From the NCBI RefSeq assembly GCF_048564905.1, contig NC_133021.1, positions 24,935,097-24,999,096 of the forward strand: a stretch of DNA of 64,000 nucleotides. The letters run 5' to 3'. The stretch is from Vicugna pacos. Its lineage: Eukaryota > Chordata > Mammalia > Artiodactyla > Camelidae. Both the position numbers and the translations under genes were made by a program. The notes beneath the pieces are model-generated. The model was given only the letters and a program-made list of their open reading frames with translations, did not search any database and was not told where the DNA came from. This document shows, one piece after another, positions 33,339 through 45,900 of the stretch. The stretch's first letter is position 1. Each line of letters begins with the position of its first letter.

Positions 33339-33371
<33 letters not shown>
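33339..33371. repeat. (CA)n microsatellite
   Basis: About 16 uninterrupted CA units, likely polymorphic. Seen directly. Confidence 0.95.
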
Positions 33372-33373
<2 letters not shown>

Positions 33374-33384
33374 CGGCCACTGTG

Positions 33385-33480
33385 TACCCCTTAAGATCAG
33401 GAACTGTTTCCTCTTTTCCTTCGTATTCCCAGTGCCTAGCACACATGGTGAGTGCCAAGAAATTATGTACTGAGTGAAGG
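33385..33480 (+). repeat. L2 LINE 3' end
   Basis: 'CTTAAGATCAGGAACTGTTT', 'TATTCCCAGTGCCTAGCACA' and a closing ACTGAGTGAAGG correspond to the L2 terminus pattern of 'gagggcagggactgt ... ccccagcgcctagcaca ... tgaatgaa'. Confidence 0.65.
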
Positions 33481-34572
33481 AAAGTTATTGCTTTTCAACG
33501 TGCATGATGTTCGTATTGATCTTGCGTGTTCTGGGGCACTGGGCTCTTTTCTCACGGACTCTGTTTGGTGGCGCACACCCTCCCCTTTGGCTTCGGGATG
33601 ACAGGTCAGCCAAGTTAAGAAGGGCAGTAATGGAAGCTCCTGCACTCCCGCTCTGGTCTTTCCTCTTCATCCTCAAGGGGTTTGAGCCAAGGTTTCTTCC
33701 ATCCCTCCTGTGGGCTCAGGCACAGCGCCAGTCTCAGCCCCAGTGTTTGAATCATATGCTCCTTTGGCCGGATTTTAAGAGCCAACTTGCAATTTGGCTG
33801 TTGCAATATGTTCTGGCTCCTTCGTGTGCGGTTTGGGCTCATTTATATTCATGAGCTTGCAAACAGAAGACCCATCTCACCAGGGAGGCTGGGCCGTGGA
33901 TGAAGGGCCCTTTCCTGATCTCCCTGTGGCATTGGCCAGGCTACTGTCCCCACTGAGAATATTCTAGATGCCTCTAGAGGAATTCCTTAAGTTCCTGTCC
34001 AGGTGGAGCAGAACTTTCATTCTCGAGTTTTGAGTGTTTTGGCCTCCAGAGATGTGTACCTAGGTGTCCATGTCACCCTGGAAGACAGTGACTACATTTT
34101 CACCTCTTGGGGACCCTGATGCATATTTGATTCAGTTAAAAATGTGTTCCCAGATCCAGTGTCCCACAGCAGCTATGAAGGAATGCCAGAGTAGAGAGTA
34201 ATGTCCACAGTGGCAGAGGTCGCTGCCATCCTGTGGGCCAACAGCCAAGGAGATTGCTTTTTCTTGGAATAGGTTACTATTTCTGCTTTTTTTTTTTTTT
34301 CTGGTTAGGTCATGGGCTCATAATACAAGCATGCCTTTGCTTCCCTTACTTCGGTTAATCCATTTTCCAGAATAAGCACTCTGGCTCCTTGTTTGACCTC
34401 ATTAACTGGTGTATGCACATGTGTGCATATGTGTGTATGTGTGTGCACGCAAACACAGGGGCCTCACCTATATGACCCACATGTTTGAGGGCTTCCAGCA
34501 CATGAGGGCCTCCTGCTAGCTGTAGTAAAATCTTAGTACTGGAATTTTTATATTCAGATTTATAGTACATGT
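33481..34572. other. Unassigned non-coding DNA
   Basis: No gene recognised. Opposed frames of 60-126 codons at 33463-33854 share the same DNA and show no domain. A T15 run is at 34288-34302 and a short GTGT/ATGT run is near 34405-34445. Confidence 0.45.
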
Positions 34573-34574
34573 GA

Positions 34575-34790
34575 CATGCCAGGCATTGCGTTCAATACTT
34601 TTCAAGGTTTATCTCCTTAAATCCTTATGGTGACTATGTGAGTTGGCCAGTCACAGCCCCACTTCACAAATGAGGGAACTGTGGTGTACCAAGGTGAAGT
34701 AATTTGCCCAAAGTCCCATCTCCGGAAGTGATGGAGCTGATTTTCAGTGCCAGCAATCTGACTTCAGAACCATGCTTTTTATCTCCACGT
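34575..34790 (-). repeat. MIR SINE, antisense
   Basis: 'TGCCAGGCATTGCGTTCAAT', 'CACTTCACAAATGAGGGAAC' and 'AAGTAATTTGCCCAAAGTCC' are the reverse-strand MIR landmarks ('gccaggcactgtgctaag', 'cattttacagatgaggaaac', 'aagtaacttgcccaaggtc'). Confidence 0.75.
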
Positions 34791-36045
34791 GTTGAGATTG
34801 ATGGGTTAGCCCTTGGAATAACACCATCAAATATAAAGCAGATGAACAGTCGCCAACTCTCATTTTATAGCATTGGCTGTAAATGGACCACCTTCTGCTC
34901 AAAGGTAAGGGCCCAAGTGTCTGGGCTCTGATTTACAGCGCTGGTTAATGTTTTGCAAAAAAGACTGTTTGGTGTTTCTCCAACATTTTCTAACCTAGAC
35001 CCACAGGTACTTGACTGAAGTTCCTTGAGGTGGGAAGAGGGTTGTGGTTTTCTGGGAGCCTGTTAAGAACTGTAACTCTGGTGGGAAGAGAGCCCTCCCA
35101 GCTTCTGAGAAAGCAATGGAAGGAGCCATTCCTTCATGTCGTCATACGACATTTTGTATGTAAGCACCTCTTTTGTTGGGGGAGAAAGACAGCCACAGAC
35201 CTGCCTTCAAAGAGCTTACAGTCTGGCAGGGAAGATGACGACGAGCAATTACAATAAGGTGCCTTGAGAGCAATGTTTGTGGACGTGCTGGGAGGGGTGA
35301 TGGATGCGTGAGCCGTGGAGGACACTGTCTCCCATTGACAAGTAACTTCAAGGTCCAGGTCGGGAGCCATAGAAGGACATGAAAGCAAACACCAGACTCA
35401 GCCCAACAATGAGGAAACACAGATTAAGACCACAGAGGACTGAGAAGAGCCTCCTCGGAGCTTATCCCCGGATGTTTTAAGTGACCATCAAAGACATTGT
35501 GTGAGGCCTCAGGGCACCAGAGCAAAAGGCATGGGGAGTTTCAGGGTTCTATTGTTTCTGCTGGCGGCAGGCAGAGCCAAAACATTTCTTGTCCTCATTG
35601 GTAATGTCAACTGCTCTGCTGACTGGCTCTGATCTCTAGAAGCTTGATGACATCCAGCCATTGCTAAAAGAAGTTTCTTTTTTTCCCCCTGAATATCTTT
35701 TTTTTTTTCACATATTGGCTCTGCCATCCTCCCAGGGAGAATAATTCATTTTCCAAAGTTGATTTTTCTAAGAAGTAAATTCTCATCGACTTTGAAAGCC
35801 TACCACGAAGGGACTTGGCAAATCCCAGGAAACGATTGCAAGAATCAAAGAGAACACCTCAGGGTTTCTCCAACTTTTCATCAAGCACCCCTACAACAGA
35901 GAAGAGCCAAACCCTGCCCCTAGGAAGTTTAGAACATCCCTACAGCTCTCAGGAATTTCTTCGAAGTTTGTTGTTTTGTTTTAAAATGTTATACGAACGA
36001 TAATGAATTTTGCATTAACTGTGTAACATCTAAGAGATTATTTTA
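34791..36045. other. Unassigned non-coding DNA
   Basis: No gene recognised. 'AAAGAGCTTACAGTCTGGCA' near 35209 is a phrase common to old interspersed repeats, but I cannot name the family. Confidence 0.4.
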
Positions 36046-36049
36046 ATAT

Positions 36050-36430
36050 GAAAACAGTATATTGCAGGTGAAATCCTGCCATTTGTGACAACAGTGGATG
36101 GACCTTAAAGGTATGATGCTAAGTGAAATAGACAGAGAAAGACAAAGGCCATGTGATTTCATCCATATGTGGAATATAAAAAACAAACAACATAAATGGA
36201 CAAAGCAAACCAAATAAAAACAAACATATAGATACAGAGAACAGAGTAGTAGAGAGGATGGGGTGGTGGGGAGGGTGAAAGGGGTAAAAGAGATCAACTG
36301 TGTGGTAATTGACAGAAACTCAGCTTTGGGTGGTGAGCATGCTGCAGTGTATACGGAAGTAGAAATATAATGTTGTACATGTGAAACTTACACAATGTCA
36401 TAAATCAACATTGCCTCAAGAAAAGAAAAG
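36050..36430 (+). repeat. LINE-1 3' end, sense, older type
   Basis: In sense: the ORF2 end 'ACAGTGGATGGACCTTAAAG', 'TATGATGCTAAGTGAAATAG', 'GATTTCATCCATATGTGGAA', then a 3' UTR with a GGGGTGGTGGGGAGGGTG tract (36260-36277), ending 'ATGTTGTACATGTGAAACTT' ... 'CAATGTCATAAATCAACATT' and an A-rich end. It differs from the young ungulate type and resembles an L1MA-like subfamily. Confidence 0.8.
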
Positions 36431-38630
36431 ATAACTGTGTTTGCTTCCAAATTATTGAGTAATTTGATGCTCCAGGAAAATGAGCAGGCTGCATGCCCTA
36501 GAGCAAGAAAATCCTTTTCACTATTTCTCATTATGAAGTGCCTTCTTTTTTTAACCATAAAAACCAGTAAGTACAAAAAAATTATAGTAAAATTTGAAAA
36601 TATTCCACAACACTTAACAGTGGTTTCCTCCCCACTTTGGGCTGGTGATCCCAAATCTAAACCAGAAGGCTGCAATTCATCCTAGATCTTTTGGAATCTG
36701 TTTTTGTGTTTAATCTGTAAAATAGGGACAAAAACATTTGCCACAAAGGAATGACATAAGGACTAATTTTACATGCATTTATTCAATAATGGATTCCCCA
36801 TAGAAATCTGTTTCTTTCTCAAAGGTGCATCTCACTGCAGTTTAGACATACTGCAAAGAAAAAAAAATCAGTCTTGCTAAATCAAGACAGAATTCTTCAT
36901 AGAATTTTCTGAAACTCAAAATTATGTTTTAAATGGATGATCAAGATTGCAGAACTTCTAAACAACTTTCTACTTCATAGCCAAAAAAAAAAAAAGAAGA
37001 AGAAGAAGATGAAAAAAAAAAAGATTGTGGAACTTTCGCTTCTGCTTTCAACTCCCCTGCTGACTTTAGAAATTCATTAATTCTTTCTATGCTGCAGTCT
37101 TACTTACCATCCAAAAGTTACACTGCTGATACTGGCTTCTCAGGGAAGTCATGAATGGGATGGAAGACACATAAAGCATACATCAGTGACTGCTCTGGTA
37201 CCATCTTGCTCAGGGCACCATCCTTGACGGTGGTTTTCTAAGTGCATTTCAGAAGTTTGATGAGCACCATCCTGACAGAATGAGAACTACTCTTTTCCTA
37301 GAAGCAGATGACAAATATGAGGAAAGGGGATGAGCAGACTTGCCCCAGGTGACGTCGTAACACTGAGCTGGCCATTATTAGAACATCAATGGTCCTGACT
37401 TCCACACATCCCAGAGACCAGCGCATCTCTAAAGTTATTCTGCTCGGCTGATGTTAGGCTGACAATTTGGAAGAGATGATCAAAGACTCCCTGAGTGTCT
37501 GTTTTCAAATTACTGCACAAGAAGACTGAAAAAGGGAAAGGAAAAAATGTCCCTGGCCGCAAACCTATAATTTGTTTTTAAAGTCACAATATGGAATTCT
37601 GTATCATCAAATGACATTTAAATGGAGAATCAGTGGTCATGTATTATTAAATTATATATATGTAGTCTATTTTTTAGAAGCACAATGAGATCTAACATGA
37701 GCTATGTAATGCGAGAAATAAATTCGGTAGGAATATAAAAGAGAATATATGAATGAGAGTAACCTTCATGTTAAATTTTTGCCCAGTAAGTTGCAATGTG
37801 TTGTCATTTCCTTATAAACAACAAAAGAATTTTTAAACATTTAGGTATAATTCACTAAGAATTATTTTTATAGCCATATTCCTTTAAAAGTAAATGTGTT
37901 AACTTTAATCATCTTGAATAAAGGACTGTTGCAAAAGATTTGTTAGACAGTATTAAAAATAAATAAAACCCTATTACTAAGGCAAATTCCCCTCGCCTTG
38001 ATAAAGAGAGGAAAATATTGCATAAATTACTATGAAACCCTGAAGAATGATTACATTTCTTTGATAACTATGATAGATAGAAATGGTCTAGGAAACAATA
38101 AGCTAGACATACAGGGCGACATTTTATTGTGCACGTAGAATTCTCATTAGTTACGTGTTAGATGTGTTTAGATCATATAACTATCATTGGCATTTTCCTT
38201 AATCTATTTTGTTCATTTACTGCCTTTATAATAACCACTGTGCCCTGCAAGTAGTCTCACAAATTTAATCTTTTCCTATTTGATTGCATTTTCATATTTA
38301 CAAAGCTATTTGGAGAAAAAGAAGACCAGAGGAAAACCTGGATGCCAGATTGTCACACGAAATTAAATCTATGTCCTTAAAAATGAAATGGTGCACTCAG
38401 CACATGGCTGTGCTCTTTGCAGAATTAGATCTAGCATTGTTTCTGGTTTTGCATGTTGCCGAGAACTATTTCTCACTGTCTGGAAAATTCCTTTCTGAAA
38501 TGATCTATGCCATGTTTCATTTAAATTGCAAGATAGGATAATCTTCTGCATTTCACCAACGTTTCTAGAACAACTGTGTACATAGATACATCAGCCTAAA
38601 GACAGAACACTAGCTGATGAATAGTAAGAG
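36431..38630. other. Unassigned AT-rich non-coding DNA
   Basis: No gene recognised. A GAA repeat with poly(A) lies at 36982-37022. The part from 37600 to 38560 is free of repeats I can name. Confidence 0.45.
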
Positions 38631-38639
38631 GGGCATAAA

Positions 38640-38765
38640 TAGAAAGAGCACTGTGTTTCTGTGTAGCCGTCGAAGGCTAATTATAAAGGACAATCTTTTG
38701 TCTTGATTTGAGCTGTTAACACTTGAAAATCTATTTCCTGAAATTGTCTTCTTGTTGTGAATATC
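38640..38765. promoter_or_regulatory. Candidate conserved non-coding element
   Basis: Repeat-free stretch with a homeobox core TAATTA at 38678-38683 next to two opposed SOX-like sites (ACAAT...TTTTGT, 38690-38701) and 'GAGCTGTTAACACTTG' just after. The dense, spaced arrangement suggests a regulatory element. Inference only. Confidence 0.3.
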
Positions 38766-38884
38766 AAGGCATGTGGATTTCAGATAAACATGGAGGAGGC
38801 AGAACCATTTTCATTTCCTAGGAGTTTCAATCAGATGCCTTTTTATATGTGTATGTTTATATCATATTAACATAAAAGAATGTT

Positions 38885-39130
38885 AGTAATAGCAGCAATG
38901 ATGTGAGTTTGTCGAACTCCCTCTGTGTGCCAGGCCTTGTGCTCAGTATTTTTCATGACTTGATCTCCTTTAATCTACAAAATTCTATGAAGTAAACACT
39001 CTCATCCTCATTTCATGGATGAGGAAACTGAGGTTTCGTGCTATTAAATAACTTGCCCGAGGTTGTATATGGTCAGTAAGTGGTGAAGAAAGGATTTGAA
39101 ATGAGACATTTTAACTCTAGCTCCTATGTC
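38885..39130 (-). repeat. MIR SINE, antisense
   Basis: 'TGTGTGCCAGGCCTTGTGCT', 'TTTCATGGATGAGGAAACTG' and 'AAATAACTTGCCCGAGGTTG' are reverse-strand MIR landmarks. One of the better-preserved MIR copies here. Confidence 0.85.
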
Positions 39131-40350
39131 CTTAAACTACTATTCTTCCTCAAAAAAAAAAAAATTAGGGTAGCTTTGAAAGATACATACTTCATATTAG
39201 AAGTACATGAATTTGGAGCAAATGAAAAAGAGAACAGAGAAGAGGGCTGTCAATGGGGCCAGGAACTAGGCCAGTGCTTGAAATGGGCAGGATTTGCTTA
39301 AGTTGAACCACAGATTTATTCTAAGCTCCCTGGCAATCTTTGCAGAGACCAAAGATGGAACCTCTATTATAAAGTCATACCATTTGATCAAGAAAACACA
39401 ACTGTTCTTTATAGTAAGACCATAAAGACAGCCTCTTAAAGATCCTCATAAACAGAACACCATATAATGTAATGAAGCCCATTTTCAACAATACCCCGAC
39501 AGCAGATGTGACGGTGAATTTCCTAGGGCCTGTTTGTACTGCTCTGCCAACACTGGCAAATAGCACAATTCATTTAAAGCGGTTCTCCAGAAGGCCAGTA
39601 CCACACGGTTCAGATATCCAAGGGCCATAAGCAAGACCGAGGGCTTTCATGAAGCCAAGCAATTGCTTTTGAAATAGAAAGCTAAATTGAAACACAAATA
39701 ATAAATTTACTGCCGAGTTTTCCTTCACTAAAGATAACAACTCCACTTTTGTCTGTAGTCGTGACATAGCTACAATATTTTTCAAGAAGTAATGAAACAT
39801 AGAACTTACATCTTAAGCGAGAGGGAATTAAAAATTAAAATAGGCGGTTACCTTTACAGCTATCTATGACTTAGAAACAAACACCTGATTTTTACATCCA
39901 GTGCTACACATTCCCTGCTTGTTTTATCCATCTCTTCTGTGCTACCGTGACAAGAAACATTATGGAAAAGCACATGGAGCTTCTAGAAAACATGAAGATA
40001 CAGAAGAAGGAAAAAAAAGTTATAAAGATCAGTTTTTAAAAACCTGCTTACAAGAATCATACCATAAAGTCAGATTTCAAGACAAAGTTGACTTTCTGTA
40101 TAATCTTTGTCCTCAGATTATCTTGCCCCATACTATCTAAATTGTTTTATTTCACTTTGTTAAGACTGCAAAAGATACCCAGAAGAAATGGTTTGGGGCT
40201 AGCAAGCACCCTCTTTTTGAAATGATGGTTTCTTCTGGCTGAGTTAATAATCTCTGAGTCATTCCTACCTACGTAGGAATTAGTTGAGTCAACTGCTATT
40301 CTTCTATCCCTTAGCCCAGGAAATTTTCCTGGGGAAATGCAGACACACAT
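39131..40350. other. Unassigned non-coding DNA
   Basis: No gene recognised. An A-run is at 39153-39165. An inverted repeat ATTCCTAC/GTAGGAAT is at 40261-40280. Confidence 0.45.
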
Positions 40351-40354
40351 GGTG

Positions 40355-40525
40355 AGCCCTTTCCATACCCCGGAAACTTCAACCTTTATAACAACTCAGT
40401 GAGCAAGACATAGTACTCTCTCCATTTCACAGGTGAAGGAATTGAGGTACCGAAGGTAAAACGGCTGGCCCAGTGTCCCACAGAGAGCAAGTGTCAAAGT
40501 GAATGACAGCATTTCCATTGCAGTC
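40355..40525 (-). repeat. MIR SINE, antisense
   Basis: 'CATTTCACAGGTGAAGGAAT', 'TGAGGTACCGAAGGTAAAAC' and 'CCAGTGTCCCACAGAGAGCA' follow the reverse-strand MIR order. Confidence 0.65.
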
Positions 40526-40561
40526 AGTATTATAAGTGACCTAGAGATGATTTAAAGTGTA

Positions 40562-40695
40562 TGAGAGGATGTATGTAGGTTACATGCAATACTAGGCCAT
40601 GTTACATGAGAGACTTGAGCATCTGTGGAGCCTGGTGTCCTCAGGGGGGTCCTGGAGCCAATCCCCTGGGGGGACCGAGGACCAACTGTACACTC
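40562..40695 (-). mobile_element. Tigger-like DNA transposon terminal fragment
   Basis: 'GACTTGAGCATCTGTGGAGC' ... 'GGGGGTCCTGGAGCCAATCC' ... 'GGGGACCGAGGACCAACTGT' is the reverse of the common Tigger-family terminus ('acagttgtccctcggtatccg ... ggattggttccaggacc'). It ends at a TA typical of Tc1/mariner-superfamily target sites. Only one terminus is seen. Confidence 0.65.
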
Positions 40696-41570
40696 ACAGT
40701 GGTCACCAATGACCTGAAGGTTCTCAGCTCAGGAAGACATTTTCTGTCTTTTCCTGACTTCTAGGTTGTGTCAGCAACTCCTGACCCCTCTCTCCCTCTG
40801 GAAACAATCCCTTCCCTCGGGTTTCTCTTTCTCTTTCTCTTGTTGGCTGCTCCCTCATCTCCTTAGTTTTCTATCTGCCTTCATCCTCCTTCCACCCACC
40901 CCACCCCCTGCCCCAGTTCAGTTCCTAACATTCTTCTCTTTTCCCTCAAGGCCTTTTCCTAGGGCGTCTCCTCCACTCCCAATTATTTCTTTCCAGCTCA
41001 GATACTTCTTTTGACCTCAACACCCACATAACCAGGGGTTTCTGCCCCCTCCTTCTGTCCTCCTGTGTAGACCTTTATCATAGCACTTCTCTTTAATTTT
41101 TTTCTTACAGCAGGTGTTCCATAATTTTTTTTAATACGAGAACTTATGTAAAACAAGGTTGGAGGGTGTTTTGGTAAATTAGGCCAAAGTGATTATGCTA
41201 TAAACTGTAAAACTCTCCTGGAGAAGAAACTGGATTTAAAGACAGAACAGGCTGGCCTTGGGGCTGATGAAATACTGAGCTGGGAGCAGGAGTCAAACGG
41301 AGCTTCCAGGTATCTCAGTGTCCTGTGTGCAAAGAGAGAAGGTTGGCCCGCTTCTTTGATCAACGTTCCAGATAATTGCCAGTGTTCCCTTTTATTTCAT
41401 TTTGTGCTGTGTAAGATAGAGCCAAGGGAGGAAGATCTCCCTGGGCCATTAGTTAACTGCACCCGTTCCACCAGCTTATGAGAAGACAGACCCTGTCTGT
41501 TTTGTCCTCAGTGACTCCCTCAGTGACCAATACATCCTAGCCGTGTAACAAATACGTATCATCTTCTATT
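40696..41570. other. Unassigned non-coding DNA
   Basis: No gene recognised. Pyrimidine-rich at 40780-40990. Confidence 0.45.
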
Positions 41571-41574
41571 GAGC

Positions 41575-41665
41575 TTCTTCTCTGTACCAGGAACTGTGTA
41601 TACTACATGCATTGCATATATTTTCTCCTTTAATACTCACTAAGATTCTGATACCAGGTTCTGAT
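41575..41665 (-). repeat. Partial MIR SINE, antisense
   Basis: 'CTGTACCAGGAACTGTGTAT' and 'ATATTTTCTCCTTTAATACT' match the first part of reverse-strand MIR. The element stops where an LTR-like sequence begins. Confidence 0.55.
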
Positions 41666-41669
41666 GCGT

Positions 41670-42410
41670 GGGGTTTTCACCCAACACCAAGCAATTCTTG
41701 GACCCTAGCAGGGTGTTCCCACAATTCATCTCAATTCTGACACTATGTGGAGACAGTGTCAGATTCAGTAGGTGAAGGGTTTAGTCCTACAAGACTTTTC
41801 CCCGCTTCAGATGCCAATTTCAAGCCCAGGTTGTCACCTGTGCTTCTAATGGACCTGCTATGGAACCATGCTCCCCACAACCCACACTTTGGTCTGATGA
41901 GTTTGCTAGAGCAGCTTACAGAACTTGGAGAAACATTTCACTCACTAGACGATCAGTTTGTTATAAAGGGGTGTGACTCAAAAGAGACAGGTGGTAGAGA
42001 TGCGTAGGGCAGGGAATGGGGAAAGGGCACAGAGATTCCAAGGTTCTCCCTGACTCCCCAGTGTGTTCACCAACCTGGAAGCTGTCCAAATTCCAACCTT
42101 CAGAGTTTTTATAGTGGCCTCATTACATCAGCATGATTGATTAAATCATTGGCCACCAGGAATTGATTTGACTTCCAGCCCCAGTCCCCTCAGGGGTAAG
42201 ACTGAAAGTTGCAAATTTCCAATCATGTGGTTGCTTCTGGCAATGAGTCTCCACTCTTCAGTGCAGTCCAAAAATCACCTCATTAACATAACAAAAGCCA
42301 CCTTTGTTGCTCTCCTCAGGAAATTCCACGGGTTTTAGGTGCTCTGTGCCAGGAACTGGACAAAAACCAAATATATATATATTTTATTAAATATCACAGT
42401 ATCACACGCA
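41670..42410 (+). mobile_element. LTR fossil, ERVL-related
   Basis: About 740 bases of a solo-type long terminal repeat. Recognised phrases are 'TGGAAGCTGTCCAAATTCCA', 'ATTGATTAAATCATTGGCCA', 'AACATAACAAAAGCCACCTT', 'CAGGAAATTCCACGGGTTTT' and a closing 'ATTTTATTAAATATCACAGT'. This combination is a widespread eutherian LTR that I remember as ERVL-class; the exact subfamily is uncertain. No internal region is seen. Old, probably of early placental age. Confidence 0.6.
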
Positions 42411-42730
42411 CCAAAAAGAAAAAAAGAAAGAAAGAAAAAGAAAAAGACTCATTTTAGGAGTGAACATGCTAAAGTTTGGAAAAGTTAAGTGTTTTGTTCA
42501 AGTTTATATTGCAAGTTAAGTAGCTAAGTTGGGAGTTAAACCTAAATGGGTCTAAACTATACTTCAATTTTTTAAAAACAATAAATTTTCTTAAATGTGG
42601 AGAAAAAAACTTACATGGGTCTGATACCAAAGGCTTCCTTTTATTATGATGCTATCTATGTATCCTTCCTACATGTAGTTAAACTTTCCAGGGAGATAAC
42701 TTTATATAATAGGGAAGAACTTTTGTAGTC

Positions 42731-42920
42731 TATTACAAGTTTTTTTTAATAGATTTATTTTACTTTTTTTTAGGTTTATTTGAGGGGAGGGAGGTAATTA
42801 GGTTTATTTCTTTACTTTTTTTTTTTAAGAGGAGGTACTGGGGATTGAACCCAGGACCTCATACACGCTAAGCATGTACTCTACCATGTTGAGCTATACC
42901 CTCTCCCCTTATTACAAGTT
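42731..42920 (-). repeat. Camelid-type tRNA-derived SINE with 11-bp target duplication
   Basis: The tRNA-like head on the minus strand appears on the plus strand as 'GGGGATTGAACCCAGGACCT', 'ACACGCTAAGCATGTACTCT' and 'GAGCTATACCCTCTCC' (42840-42907). The left half is the T-rich reverse of the A-rich tail. TATTACAAGTT at 42731-42741 is repeated exactly at 42910-42920 as the target-site duplication. This is a younger insertion than the copy at 3.7 kb. Confidence 0.9.
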
Positions 42921-42999
42921 AATCACTAAAGGGATGTAGGCTGTAAGTTTAAATTATACATAATAGCACATCTTTGGGAACCTTGCCTCCCAGGTAATG

Positions 43000-45900
43000 A
43001 GTGTTAAGTGAAAGTACCTTTGTTTAGTTCCCAGGAAACATCCTGGCCAGGCCCAACTGTGAATGGCTGCAGGCAGAAAGTAATGAACACACCCCTTCCA
43101 GAGGCTGACTGGAAGCAGGACTTGATCCCCGCCCCTTTTGGTGTAAAGAAGCCTGAGCTGTAACTCGGGAAAGATGGTTCTTTAGGATGGTACTCAGCTG
43201 TCTTCTCGGTCTGCTGGCTTTTGGAATAATGTCACTGATTTTCACCCCAATGCCTCACCTCGCAATTGATTGACCTGTCATGGGAAAAGCAGCTTGGACT
43301 TGGTAACAAATTTTGGAGAAGCCAGCCAGGAGTCTTGCTGCTCATGGCCAGCTGGCCCCGGATAGGAGGATTTTTGAGTAAGGCCCTTGCAGCTGCTAGG
43401 ACCACTTGTCCTGAGGGTCTGCCCTTCAGAATTCCCCCAGGTGGCACTGGCTGCCCCAGCACTTGGCAGTTGGAGGGGGCAGCCGGACTCCATACAGTAG
43501 GATAAGTCACCCCCATGTGTATAGCTGAAAACTTTATTTCCTCTCTGTTTGGGAGGGGTTTTTTTGTTTTTTGTTTTTTCTCTGAACGAAGCCAATTTGT
43601 TTTGTAATTGAGTAGGGTACACTGGTGGAGAGAGGAAACAAGCTGAACTTTTACCCACTTTGTCAACTGGTTGGTCTTTCCTTGGGATGCTAGCATTTGT
43701 GTGCACTGTTCGTGTTTTGTTTTTCTGGTATTTAACAACGTGTGGCCACAGTACCTGTTGGGATCTCCACAAGGGGTGTAGGCAAGGTTATCTTGAGACC
43801 CAGTGCACCATGTCCTGTCACTCCTACTGTGTTATGTCCTTTGCAGTCTCCTGTGTCGTTGGTCTGGATCGGACAGCTCTCCAAGGACTTACCTGGCACG
43901 GGGGGTTGAGATGATGGTTCTTGTGATGCGTAAAACCCCAAGACCAAATTTGAGGGTTTATTTAAGGTTTTTGGTTTGTTCTTTGAGTTTTTCACTTCAT
44001 TTTGTTTTGGCACCATTTCTTCCTTTACAGACTCATGTCAAATGGAGACAACCAAGAAACCTGTCTGTTCTTGTCCAAAAGTGGGACACTCCCAGGGAGA
44101 AGAGAAAGGCTACACTTGGTTCCTAAAGTCACCAAAAGCTCCAGCCCAGGATTCAGTCTGGTCGGTTGCTGCCAAGGCAAAAAGGCATCCTTTGAATGGT
44201 TAGAGATGATCAATTGCTATTTATGGTTTTACAGTGGCCTTTGAATGGCTCTATAGCTATTCTGTGAAGAAACCGGGGAGGATGATGAAATCCTCTCTGA
44301 GCAGGACTTTGTGCTATTACATCAGGGTGGCACAAAGTCAGACAGTTGTCACCTTGTGGCAAAAGGAAAACTCTGTCCTGTGGGAAGAAGAGAAAGGGAG
44401 CGAGGATGAGGCTATGTCACTTTATCCTCCAGCCGAGCTGGCTGTCCCAGGTGCTCCAGCCATTTTGCCAGTATATCCACCCCTTCCACTGCCGCCTGTT
44501 CCTATCCAGCCCCCATCCAGACCCTGCGGCTCAGGGAGTTGTCCTACTGGCTCCGCCTCCTTATAGGGACCAATTTGAAAATCTTGTGTTAGTTTCTGAG
44601 GCATAGGGACCTGGTCTGGTATTGCCACTTAAGACCCAACAGAAGCCACTCCCAGGGCAGGGCAATTTCCCTTTAGCCATCATCCAGTAGGGAGCCTAAA
44701 TGCAGATGGCCAGCCAGCTGGGTTTCTTTGGATGCAGAGTCCTTTCTCCACCTCAGACGTGTCTAATTGGAAAGATCACAACCCTCATTATAGGGAGAAT
44801 CCTCTCCAACTGACAGAATTGTTCACTTCAATTTCTGCTACCCACCACCCTTCGTGAGCAGACACATACGTTCTTCTCAATATGATGGGGTAGAAAGGTC
44901 ACTGAGAAGGTCGGGGAAGAAGCACACCAGCCCCACCTAACAGACCCACGTGCTACACTGAAGCCCACTTGGCAGGACCCACAGCTGAACCCAAATGGGA
45001 CCCCAGTGAGGGAGGAAGGCCCTTATTAGAGCACTACTAAAAGTGCATCTTGGCAGGGCTTTGACAAGGGGAAACAAAGCAAAATAGTTTGAACAAAATT
45101 CAAGAAATTCAGGGGTGGCGGGGGTGGGGGGAGAGAAACGAAGACCCCTTTGAATTTTTGGAAAGGATTTATCTAGTCTGCAGACATTTTACTAATGCCT
45201 ATCCCAAGGCCCCTCAAAATACTAGAATGGTAAACTTGGCCTTTGGGCAGAGTGCCTCAGGTATCAGGAGAAGGCTGCAAAAATGAGATGCTGCATTTGG
45301 AATGAACTCTTCTCAACTGGTAGATGTTGCTTTTAAAATGTTCAACAACAGGGGACAAGGACAGGAGAAGGAAGATGCAAAGCAGAATGCCATTTTTCTG
45401 GCTGGGGCATCAGATTCCTGAAAGGCAAGTCACCCAATGAGAGGTAAGCCACTCTTGGAGAAGGAGCAATGTGCTTACTATTAGGAAGAACAGCTTTGGA
45501 AAAATGATTGCCCCAGACTAAACAGGAAGCAAAACAAAAGAAAGATGGGCGCCTCTGGTGTGATGAAAAGAGAGGAACACTCTTGATGAATGAAGAGGCC
45601 CAGGGGCGGCCTTGGACTTGAGGTGCCCAGTTCAATTTCCCCACCGGAGCCCTGGATGAAATTGACAGCAGGGAATAAACTGGATTAACTTTCTGATAGA
45701 TGCAGGAGCAACAGACACTGTGCTAAACACCAAGGGGACACGGAAAACATCTCAGTCCATCCCCATCATGGAAGTCTCTAGAGGAGTACAAAATCATTCA
45801 TTCTTGCAACCTCCAGAATGCCAGATAGGGGACCTCACCCAGAAACATAGATTCTTATATATGTCAGAGTGTCCAATCCCTCTTGTGAGTCGGGATCTCC

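Noticed and set aside
33339-33371. CRISPR-like or regulatory array
   Set aside because: Plain CA dinucleotide repeat.
33474-33854. 126-codon frame
   Set aside because: Opposed frames over the same DNA and no domain; the upstream part is an L2 fragment.
43232-43772. Minus-strand frames of 168 and 164 codons
   Set aside because: They overlap each other in two phases antisense to the retroviral leader and show no domain.
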